A stretch of DNA of 6,555 bases from Burkholderiaceae bacterium (GTDB lineage Bacteria > Pseudomonadota > Gammaproteobacteria > Burkholderiales > Burkholderiaceae_F): the NCBI GenBank assembly GCA_013813185.1, contig JACCSD010000199.1, positions 1-6,555 on the forward strand, written 5' to 3'. Shown piece by piece: positions 1 through 5,479 of this stretch (the first letter of the stretch is position 1; each line of letters starts with the position of its first letter). The translations under genes were made by a program, and so were the position numbers. Under the pieces are notes generated by a model. It did no database searches. It worked only from the letters and a program-made list of their open reading frames with translations, and had not been told where the DNA came from.

Positions 1-613
1 GGCTGGTCAACATCAACGCCCCGAGAATTTCATTGACCTTGCCATCCAGCTCTTCGGGCGGGGTAATGTCGTGCACGAGTCCGATGCGAAACGCTTCCGC
101 CGCGCTGAACTTCTCGGCAGTGAGAAAGTAGCGGCGCGCATGATTCGCGTTCAGCGCCCGCAGCACATACGGGCCGATCGTCGCCGGGATCAATCCGAGC
201 TTGGTTTCGGAAAGACAGAAACTTGCATCCAGCGATGCCACCGCGATGTCGCACGCTGCGACCAGTCCGACACCGCCGGCGTACGCGTCGCCGTGCACAC
301 GGGCGATGACCGGCTTCGGACATTCGTAGATCGTGCGCAACATCGTCGCAAGCTTCATCGCATCGGCCTGGTTCTCCTCGTTCGAATATCCCGCCATGCG
401 GCGCATCCAGTCGAGATCAGCGCCCGCGCAAAACGCCGGCCCCTGAGCTGCGAGAACGACGGCACGGACGCCGTCATCGTGGCCGTATTGGGCAAACGCC
501 TCCGTCAGTTCGGCGATCGAAACTTCGTTGAACGCGTTGCGTACGGCCTCACGCGCGAGCCATATGACTGCGACGCGGTGATTGACGCTGACTTCCAGAG
601 TTTTGAACTTCAT
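1..613 (-). CDS. Enoyl-CoA hydratase/isomerase family protein, probable methylglutaconyl-CoA hydratase (LiuC-like), 3' end cut by window
   Basis: The first 204 residues of a crotonase-fold enzyme are visible; the family usually has about 260, so the C-terminal trimerisation helices lie outside. The probable reaction is hydration of 3-methylglutaconyl-CoA to HMG-CoA in cytoplasmic leucine breakdown, inferred from the carboxylase gene upstream and from the FCAGADLDWMRRM block (residues 61-73), which resembles LiuC-type hydratases. This block and the Y-A-G-G turn (111-114) supply the oxyanion-hole amides. E136 in the SETKLG motif matches the second catalytic glutamate of crotonases (rat E164). 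The position 20 residues earlier, where rat hydratase has E144, is G116. The ATG start overlaps the stop of the upstream hydrolase gene as ATGA. No Shine-Dalgarno is visible, so translation is probably coupled. The fold is certain; the exact substrate is inference, and another enoyl-CoA hydratase or isomerase is possible. Confidence 0.9.
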   Translation of the reverse strand, partial: MKFKTLEVSVNHRVAVIWLAREAVRNAFNEVSIAELTEAFAQYGHDDGVRAVVLAAQGPAFCAGADLDWMRRMAGYSNEENQADAMKLATMLRTIYECPKPVIARVHGDAYAGGVGLVAACDIAVASLDASFCLSETKLGLIPATIGPYVLRALNANHARRYFLTAEKFSAAEAFRIGLVHDITPPEELDGKVNEILGALMLTS

Positions 614-1452
614 TTCGGTCGCAGGTGCCGGGTGAGGAATTGATCGAGTTCGGTGAGCGATGCTTCGCGCGCGGCGGGGTTGCCGCCGACATGTACGCCG
701 CGCTTGTCGGCGCCGGCCGGTATATCGGGGCGAAAGCGAACCGGTGCACGGCTGTCGAACCCATGGTGGCCGTCTGCGTACGCTTGTACGGTGACGACGC
801 CCGGATGGCCTGACTGAAACCGCTCGGCCAACTCCTTGCACGGAGCAGCGGGCGTCCACTCGTCGGCTTCGCCAAGCAGCATCAACAATGGCGCAGCGGG
901 TTGCACGAGTGCCCGGCGCTTCCATCCGCCGCAACCTGGGTAGTACGCGACGATCGCCGCCGGCGGCTGCGATTTCCAGAGCGATCGATCGAGGATTTCC
1001 AGCGCGGTGGACGCGCCGTTGGACCAGCCGACCACGGCAATGCGCTGTGGATCGACGTCGTCGCGTTGCATCAGCCATGCGGCCGCGCGCAGCACATCGT
1101 CGCGGCGGTGTGCGACCTTGATCGTGCGCTCCGCCGCGGGCTGAACGCATAGGCTGCCCTGGCCGCGCGAACCGAAGCTGTCGGGCGCGACCACGTGCCA
1201 GCCGGCCGCGTTCCAGCGTTGCGTGTATGAGGTGTATCGATCTTCGATTCGGCCGCGCTTGTTGTAAAGCCCGCCGCAGCCGTGCAACGCAATGATGGCG
1301 GGCCGGCGGCCAGCCTGGCTCGCGGGTTGCCATTGCACCTGCAACGGTAGCTCCCCGGGCACAGTGATCGGCTCGAACGAATGCGCGAAGCCGCAGCAGG
1401 CAGCGAACGCAAACGCAATGAAGGTGTGCGATACGTTCAAGCTGGCTGCCAT
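610..1452 (-). CDS. Dienelactone hydrolase family alpha/beta hydrolase with probable signal peptide
   Basis: A 280-residue alpha/beta hydrolase. Visible landmarks are an oxyanion-hole HGCGG (57-61), a nucleophile elbow GWSNG with Ser144, an acid loop GEADEW with Asp197, and HHGFD with the likely catalytic His230. The nucleophile is serine, not the cysteine of classical dienelactone hydrolases, so esterase or peptidase-like activity is more likely than true dienelactone hydrolysis; the substrate is unknown. Residues 10-24 form a hydrophobic stretch followed by A-H-S/F, a plausible signal-peptidase I site after residue 25. The n-region lacks a positive charge, which weakens this. Four cysteines remain after cleavage (59, 102, 174, 205), compatible with disulfides in the periplasm. 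The ATG lies inside the end of the acyl-CoA dehydrogenase gene (16-bp overlap) with a GAGGAAG ribosome site 10 nt upstream. It is wedged between CoA-pathway genes without an obvious metabolic role. Confidence 0.88.
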   Translation of the reverse strand: MAASLNVSHTFIAFAFAACCGFAHSFEPITVPGELPLQVQWQPASQAGRRPAIIALHGCGGLYNKRGRIEDRYTSYTQRWNAAGWHVVAPDSFGSRGQGSLCVQPAAERTIKVAHRRDDVLRAAAWLMQRDDVDPQRIAVVGWSNGASTALEILDRSLWKSQPPAAIVAYYPGCGGWKRRALVQPAAPLLMLLGEADEWTPAAPCKELAERFQSGHPGVVTVQAYADGHHGFDSRAPVRFRPDIPAGADKRGVHVGGNPAAREASLTELDQFLTRHLRPK

Positions 1453-2591
1453 CGCTTAGCGACTTCCTCGAGCATCACTTCGGTGGCGCCGCCGCCGATC
1501 GCCAGCACGCGCGCATCGCGCACCAGGCGCTCGATCTCGCTTTCGCGCATGTAGCCCATGCCCCCGTGGAACTGCTGGCAGGTGTAAGTGACTTCGTTGA
1601 CCAGCTCGCCGGTCAGCGCTTTCAGCATCGAGACTTCGCGCACCGCGTCATGTTGTTCGTCGACCATCCATGCGCAGTGATACAGCAACTGGCGCGCCGC
1701 TTCGGTTTTCGATGCGAGCATCGACAACTGCTGCCGCACCGTTTGCTTTTCCCATAACGCCGCGCCGAATGCCTTGCGCTCGTTGACGTAGCGATACGCC
1801 AGGTCAAGGGCGGTCAGGCAATGCCCGACCGCCATCGAGCCGAGCGCTATGCGTTCCGTCTGAAAATTGCGCATGATCGCGTAGAAGCCGGCGTTCTCTT
1901 CGCCGATCAACTGGTCGGCAGGAACGCGGCAATCCTCGAATACCAGCTCTGCAGTATCGGAAGCGAGCCAGCCGCTTTTCTTCAGTGCGCGGCCGACTCT
2001 AAAACCGGGTGTGCCTTTCTTCACCGCGAAGATCGATAGACCACGCGAGCCTTTCGCGCTTGCATCGGTTCGCGCTGCGACAAACACCAGATCGGCGTGC
2101 ACACCGTTGGTAATGAACATCTTGCTGCCGTTAATCACCCAAGCGTCGCCGTCGCGTTTCGCGTGCGTGCGGAGCGCTGCTACATCGGAACCTGCGTCGG
2201 GTTCGGTGACCGCTACCGCAGTGATCAGCTCGCCGGAAATCACCTGCGGCAGCCAGCGCTGTTTTTGTTCGGCTGTGCCCGCGTGTGCCAGGTGCGGGCT
2301 CGCCATGTCGGTGTGTACCAGCACGGTAATCAAGAATCCGCCCGACGTCGCGCGCGACAGCGCCTCCTGGAAAACGACGTTGGTCGTCATGTCGGCGCCC
2401 GCGCCGCCGTAGTCGGGGGAAAACATCAAGCCGAGCCAGCCGAGCGCGCCCATTTTTCGCAACACTTCGCGCGGCGTCGAGCCGGCTTCGTCCCACTCGA
2501 GAGCGTGTGGCTCGACTTCGCTTGCGACAAAGCGTGCAACTTGCCGGCGCAGGTCTTCGTGCTCGGCACGCGTGTGAATGCTAATGCTCAT
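1437..2591 (-). CDS. Acyl-CoA dehydrogenase, LCAD/AtuD-like, in a leucine-degradation type operon
   Basis: A complete 384-residue FAD-dependent acyl-CoA dehydrogenase that introduces a C2-C3 double bond into an acyl-CoA and passes electrons to electron-transfer flavoprotein. Both family signatures are present: VTEPDAGSD (128-136) and the Q-x2-G-G-x-G-Y block beginning at Q340. The MCAD-type catalytic glutamate position (after R-D-A at 358-360) is G367. Instead E246, in the QTERIAL segment, sits where isovaleryl-CoA and long-chain dehydrogenases carry their base, so the enzyme should be active. The segments GEENAGFYAIM, the T-E-R segment and the IGGGATEVML tail recall LCAD and citronellyl-CoA dehydrogenase AtuD more than canonical isovaleryl-CoA dehydrogenase. 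Context next to methylcrotonyl-CoA carboxylase suggests a branched short or medium acyl-CoA substrate, which is inference. It follows the carboxylase gene by 24 bp; only a weak GGGA precedes the ATG. Confidence 0.95.
   Translation of the reverse strand: MSISIHTRAEHEDLRRQVARFVASEVEPHALEWDEAGSTPREVLRKMGALGWLGLMFSPDYGGAGADMTTNVVFQEALSRATSGGFLITVLVHTDMASPHLAHAGTAEQKQRWLPQVISGELITAVAVTEPDAGSDVAALRTHAKRDGDAWVINGSKMFITNGVHADLVFVAARTDASAKGSRGLSIFAVKKGTPGFRVGRALKKSGWLASDTAELVFEDCRVPADQLIGEENAGFYAIMRNFQTERIALGSMAVGHCLTALDLAYRYVNERKAFGAALWEKQTVRQQLSMLASKTEAARQLLYHCAWMVDEQHDAVREVSMLKALTGELVNEVTYTCQQFHGGMGYMRESEIERLVRDARVLAIGGGATEVMLEEVAKRWQPA
1463..1469 (-). promoter_or_regulatory. Ribosome binding site for the hydrolase gene
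   Basis: The minus strand reads GAGGAAG, 10 nt before the ATG at 1452. It lies inside the 3' coding end of the acyl-CoA dehydrogenase gene. It supports the chosen start and thus inclusion of the N-terminal hydrophobic segment. Spacing is slightly long. Confidence 0.5.
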
Positions 2592-2615
2592 TGCATCCCG
2601 CAGTTACATCCGCAT

Positions 2616-4223
2616 TTACATTCTGAATACGCCGAACTTCGTCTCCGGAATCGGCGCATTCAACGCCGCCGACAGCCCGAGCGCGAGGCACATGCGCGTG
2701 TCGAGCGGGTCGATGACACCGTCGTCCCACAGCCGCGCGCTGGCGTAGTACGGATGCCCTTGATGCTCGAACTGTTCGAGAATCGGCGCCTTGAACGCGG
2801 CTTCTTCCTTTGCGCTCCAAGCGCCGCCGCGCGACTCGATCCCGTCGCGTTTCACCGTTGCTAGGACGGAGGCGGCCTGCTCGCCGCCCATTACATTGAT
2901 TCTTGCATTCGGCCACATCCACAAGAAACGCGGCGAATACGCGCGGCCGCACATTCCGTAGTTGCCCGCGCCGAAGCTGCCGCCGATGATCACGGTGAAC
3001 TTCGGCACCTGTGCGCATGCGACCGCTGTCACCATCTTGGCGCCATGGCGCGCAATGCCTTCGCTTTCGTACTTGCGGCCGACCATGAAGCCGCTGATAT
3101 TTTGCAAAAACACCAGTGGCACTTTGCGCTGGCAGGCGAGCTCGATGAAGTGCGCTGCCTTCTGCGCGCTTTCAGAAAACAGGATGCCGTTGTTCGCAAT
3201 GATGCCGACCGGCATGCCTTCGATCCACGCAAAGCCGGTGATCAACGTCGTCGCGAAGCGCGCCTTCCATTCATCGAGCTCGGAGGCGTCCACGATGCGC
3301 GCGATCACCTCGCGCACGTCGTACGGCCGGCGCGTGTCGGTCGGGATCACGCCGTACAGATCCGCCGGATCGTGTTTCGGCGGCCGTGCTTCGCGCACCT
3401 CCTGCGCGACCGGCTTGACGTAGTTGGTGGTCGCCATGATGCGGCGCGCCAGCGCCAAGGCGTGCGCATCATTGGCAGCCAGGTGGTCCGCGACACCGGA
3501 CAGCCGCGTGTGCACATCGCCGCCGCCGAGTTCTTCGGCGCTGACGATCTCGCCGGTGGCCGCCTTCACCAGCGGTGGGCCGCCGAGGAAGATGGTTCCC
3601 TGATTTGCAACGATGATCGATTCGTCGCTCATCGCCGGCACATACGCGCCGCCCGCGGTGCACGAGCCCATCACCACCGCGACTTGCGGAATCCCCGCTG
3701 CTGACAGTGTGGCCTGATTAAAGAAGATGCGGCCGAAGTGGTCGCGATCAGGGAATACGTCGTCCTGATTAGGTAGATTGGCACCGCCGGAGTCGACCAG
3801 GTAAATGCACGCCAGCCGGTTCTCACGCGCGATCTCTTGCGCACGCAGATGCTTCTTGACGGTCATCGGATAGTAGGTGCCACCCTTGACCGTCGCGTCG
3901 TTGCACACGATCACGCACTCGCGGCCGGAGACTTTGCCGACACCGGTGATGATCCCGGCCGACGGCGCGGCGTCGTCGTACATGCCGTACGCGGCCAGTT
4001 GCGATAACTCCAGAAACGGCATGCCGGGGTCGAGCAGCATCTGTACGCGATCGCGCGGCAGCAGCTTGCCGCGCGCTACGTGCTTGCTGCGCGCTGACTC
4101 ACCGCCGCCGGCGGCGATAGCGGTGATCTTGTCCTTCAGGTCGGCGACCTGGGCGCGCATCGCTTGCGCGTTCGCCTGAACTTCGGCGCTACGCGAGGCA
4201 AATTTTGTCTCGAGCACACTCAT
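2616..4223 (-). CDS. liuB: 3-Methylcrotonyl-CoA carboxylase, carboxyltransferase (beta) subunit
   Basis: Transfers the carboxyl group from biotin, carried by the alpha subunit, to 3-methylcrotonyl-CoA, giving 3-methylglutaconyl-CoA in leucine catabolism. The 535-residue length is typical. It has the two-lobed carboxyltransferase architecture. In the N-lobe are NDATVKGGTYYPMTVKKHLR (108-127), DSGGANLPNQDDVFPDRDHF (144-163), the glycine-rich CTAGGAYVPAMSDE (188-201) and FLGGPPLVKAATGE (212-225). In the C-lobe are NNGILFSESAQKAAHFIELA (344-363), GFMVGRKYESEGIARHGAKM (378-397) and GGSFGAGNYGMCGRAYSPR (414-432). These blocks match human MCCC2 and bacterial MCC beta rather than propionyl-CoA or geranyl-CoA carboxylases. 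The start is set by alignment of the N-terminal S-V-L-E-T-K with family members; no Shine-Dalgarno is apparent. It lies 24 bp after the DinB gene and 24 bp before the acyl-CoA dehydrogenase. The biotin subunit gene is absent here and expected downstream. Confidence 0.97.
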   Translation of the reverse strand: MSVLETKFASRSAEVQANAQAMRAQVADLKDKITAIAAGGGESARSKHVARGKLLPRDRVQMLLDPGMPFLELSQLAAYGMYDDAAPSAGIITGVGKVSGRECVIVCNDATVKGGTYYPMTVKKHLRAQEIARENRLACIYLVDSGGANLPNQDDVFPDRDHFGRIFFNQATLSAAGIPQVAVVMGSCTAGGAYVPAMSDESIIVANQGTIFLGGPPLVKAATGEIVSAEELGGGDVHTRLSGVADHLAANDAHALALARRIMATTNYVKPVAQEVREARPPKHDPADLYGVIPTDTRRPYDVREVIARIVDASELDEWKARFATTLITGFAWIEGMPVGIIANNGILFSESAQKAAHFIELACQRKVPLVFLQNISGFMVGRKYESEGIARHGAKMVTAVACAQVPKFTVIIGGSFGAGNYGMCGRAYSPRFLWMWPNARINVMGGEQAASVLATVKRDGIESRGGAWSAKEEAAFKAPILEQFEHQGHPYYASARLWDDGVIDPLDTRMCLALGLSAALNAPIPETKFGVFRM

Positions 4224-4247
4224 GGTCGTATGTTAGTGCTTGGCACT

Positions 4248-4814
4248 TTAAGCGCGCTGTCCGAACAAATCGTTTTCAGTCCAACCGAGTGCAGCGAGGT
4301 CGTCCGTGCGGAAATGCGTTTCGCTCGGCATCACAAACTCATCGAGCTGAGGAGCCTTGATCGCGGTGCCAGCGAGCATCGCGTGCGCCTGACCGCGATG
4401 GTGAATTTGATGCGTCAGAAGATGCATCAACACATGGCGCGCAAGATCGCGCTGCGTGAACGTTTCGCGGTCCATTTCTGTCATCGCATCAAGCGACGCG
4501 TCATCGGCCGCGTCGCACCAGTCGATTAGACGCTGATCAGATTTCACCTGTGCCGTAGCGATCTCGCGCATGGTGTCGTACGGCGTTTCCGACCGGAAAG
4601 CGCGCCGCATATCGCGCTCGCGATACAGCGCAGCGATGTAGTACCAATCAACGATCAGGATGTGGTTTAGCGTCGCCCATAGGCTCGGGAAGAAACTTGC
4701 CCGCGCCGCTTTGAATTCGTCGTTGGTCAGCTTGCCGCACGCGCTGTGTAACCGGTGGTTAGCCAGCCGATTGGCGTGTGCCAGCGTACGAAAATGCTGC
4801 AACAAACGGTTCAT
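4248..4814 (-). CDS. DinB family protein
   Basis: A 188-residue protein of the DinB/YfiT-like four-helix-bundle family. The expected metal triad is visible: His51 in LNHILIVDWYY, then His135 and His139 in HLLTHQIHHRGQ, the H-x3-H pair typical of the family. Members bind a divalent metal; some are thiol-dependent transferases (bacillithiol or mycothiol users), but most, like this one, have no assigned reaction, and the old link to DNA damage is only nominal. The start was placed at the ATG overlapping the GST stop (ATGA) because the N-terminus M-N-R-L-L-Q-H-F begins the first helix directly, as in family members; an in-frame ATG 51 bp earlier would add an Arg-rich tail that looks non-native. 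No Shine-Dalgarno is visible, so coupling to GST translation is likely. The pairing with a GST hints at glutathione-related detoxification, which is inference. Confidence 0.9.
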   Translation of the reverse strand: MNRLLQHFRTLAHANRLANHRLHSACGKLTNDEFKAARASFFPSLWATLNHILIVDWYYIAALYRERDMRRAFRSETPYDTMREIATAQVKSDQRLIDWCDAADDASLDAMTEMDRETFTQRDLARHVLMHLLTHQIHHRGQAHAMLAGTAIKAPQLDEFVMPSETHFRTDDLAALGWTENDLFGQRA

Positions 4815-5413
4815 GGCGACGGCATCACCGATACGCCAGGCGCTGCGGCGACTCGCTCGAGCCACGCACGCACGGCAGGATACGGCGCCATGTCGAAGCC
4901 TCCTTCGTCGGCCTTGTGGGTGTAAGCAAACAACGCGAGGTCGGCGATCGACAGCGCGTCGCCGACGAAATACTCGCGCTCCGACAAATGCCGATCCATC
5001 ACGCCGAGCGCCGCGTAACCGCGCTTTTCAAGGTCGGGCAGGCGCGGGTCGTTGTGCTTCTTCAGAAATGCGCGCAGGTAGCGCGCGACCGCGATCGCCG
5101 TTTCGTGGCTGTACTGTTCGAAGAACATCCACTGCAATACACGCGCTCGTTGAAACTTGTCTTCCGGAACCAGCGGCGTTCCTTCGCCGAGGAACCACAG
5201 GATCGCGTTCGATTCGGGCAAGAACGTGTTCTGATCGACGGCAAGCACAGGTACTTTGCCGTTCGGATTCATCGCCAGGAACGACGGCGTTCGCGTTTCA
5301 TCCTTTAACGTGTTCGTCTCGCGCCATTGATACGGCAGGCGCAGGTGCTCGAGCGCCATCTTGATCTTGTGGCAGTTGCCGGACGACGCCATTCCGTAAA
5401 CAACGTAGTTCAC
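4811..5413 (-). CDS. Glutathione S-transferase family protein (GTG start)
   Basis: A complete 200-residue cytosolic GST. The N-terminal thioredoxin-like domain (about 1-80) opens with N-Y-V-V-Y-G-M-A-S-S-G-N-C, where Ser10 or Ser11 is the likely thiol-activating residue. It then has the cis-proline V-P pair (54-55) and the gamma-glutamyl-binding E-S-N-A-I (67-71). The all-helical C-domain includes WMFFEQYSHE (95-104) and the N-capping box S155-x-x-D158. It probably conjugates or reduces small electrophiles with glutathione; the substrate cannot be told. A GTG start at 5413 is preferred over the in-frame ATG at 5467: the GTG has AGGAGG just upstream and yields the standard family N-terminus, while the longer form adds 18 Arg/Lys/Pro-rich residues and would run through the inverted repeat. 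It is the first gene of the leftward operon and overlaps the DinB gene by 4 bp. Confidence 0.93.
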   Translation of the reverse strand: MNYVVYGMASSGNCHKIKMALEHLRLPYQWRETNTLKDETRTPSFLAMNPNGKVPVLAVDQNTFLPESNAILWFLGEGTPLVPEDKFQRARVLQWMFFEQYSHETAIAVARYLRAFLKKHNDPRLPDLEKRGYAALGVMDRHLSEREYFVGDALSIADLALFAYTHKADEGGFDMAPYPAVRAWLERVAAAPGVSVMPSP

Positions 5414-5417
5414 GAAG

Positions 5418-5423
5418 CCTCCT
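5418..5423 (-). promoter_or_regulatory. Strong ribosome binding site of the GST gene
   Basis: The minus strand reads AGGAGG, within GAAAGGAGG, with 4 nt before the GTG at 5413. It is the best Shine-Dalgarno in the window and decides the GST start. The spacing is a little short. Confidence 0.75.
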
Positions 5424-5441
5424 TTCGGTAATGCAGGACGA

Positions 5442-5470
5442 AGTTTGCCACTGCGCGTATCAGGCAAACT
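5442..5470. repeat. Perfect 8-bp inverted repeat (candidate operator or 5'-UTR hairpin)
   Basis: The left arm AGTTTGCC (5442-5449) and the right arm GGCAAACT (5463-5470) are exact reverse complements separated by 13 bp. The arm centres are 21 bp apart, two helical turns, which suits a dimeric regulator binding one face of DNA. The right arm ends 9 nt before the metX ATG. There is no T-run, so it is not an intrinsic terminator. The function is inference. Confidence 0.55.
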
Positions 5471-5479
5471 CCGTCCGAA

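Larger units (their letters stand above)
1..5413 (-). other. Probable six-gene operon: GST, DinB, MCC beta, acyl-CoA dehydrogenase, hydrolase, enoyl-CoA hydratase
   Basis: All six genes are co-directional with junctions of -4, +24, +24, -16 and -4 bp, leaving no room for internal terminators in the gaps. The two ATGA junctions (4811-4814 and 610-613) suggest translational coupling. No hairpin followed by a T-run was seen between genes. Co-transcription from the region upstream of 5413 is inferred; internal promoters within coding sequence cannot be excluded. The operon probably continues past position 1 with the carboxylase alpha subunit. Confidence 0.7.
5414..5479. promoter_or_regulatory. 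Divergent intergenic region between GST operon and metX
   Basis: These 66 bp are the only place upstream of both transcription units, so promoters for the leftward operon and for metX probably lie here or extend into the flanking genes. It holds the GST ribosome site and a perfect 8-bp inverted repeat. I could not identify a convincing -35/-10 pair on either strand. Confidence 0.5.

Noticed and set aside
71..643. Plus-strand open frame of 190 codons opposite the enoyl-CoA hydratase and hydrolase genes
   Set aside because: It is antisense to well-supported genes, rich in Arg/His/Ala as expected from GC-rich shadow frames, and shows no recognisable family.
1390..1400. Lipobox (lipoprotein signal) in the hydrolase N-terminus, F-A-A-C
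   Set aside because: The -3 residue is Phe rather than Leu/Val/Ile and the n-region has no basic residue; a signal peptidase I site or no export is more likely.
2097..2864. Plus-strand open frame of 255 codons across the dehydrogenase/carboxylase junction
   Set aside because: It is antisense to two conserved enzymes, with low-complexity Arg/Ala/Val composition and no domain; high GC suppresses stops in this frame.
3045..3704. Plus-strand open frame of 219 codons inside the carboxylase gene
   Set aside because: It is a complete antisense shadow of a highly conserved coding region with no start signal.
2616..4223. Carboxylase as geranyl-CoA carboxylase AtuC, suggested by gene order
   Set aside because: Its blocks (NDATVKGGTYYPMTVKK, FPDRDHFGRIFFNQA) match methylcrotonyl-CoA carboxylases including the human enzyme, so the MCC assignment stands.
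5414..5467. Longer GST form starting at the ATG at 5467
   Set aside because: It adds 18 basic residues not found in GSTs and runs through the inverted repeat; the GTG at 5413 has a strong ribosome site and gives the normal N-terminus.
5442..5470. Inverted repeat as an intrinsic terminator
   Set aside because: No T-run follows on either strand and it lies between two divergent starts, where no transcript ends.
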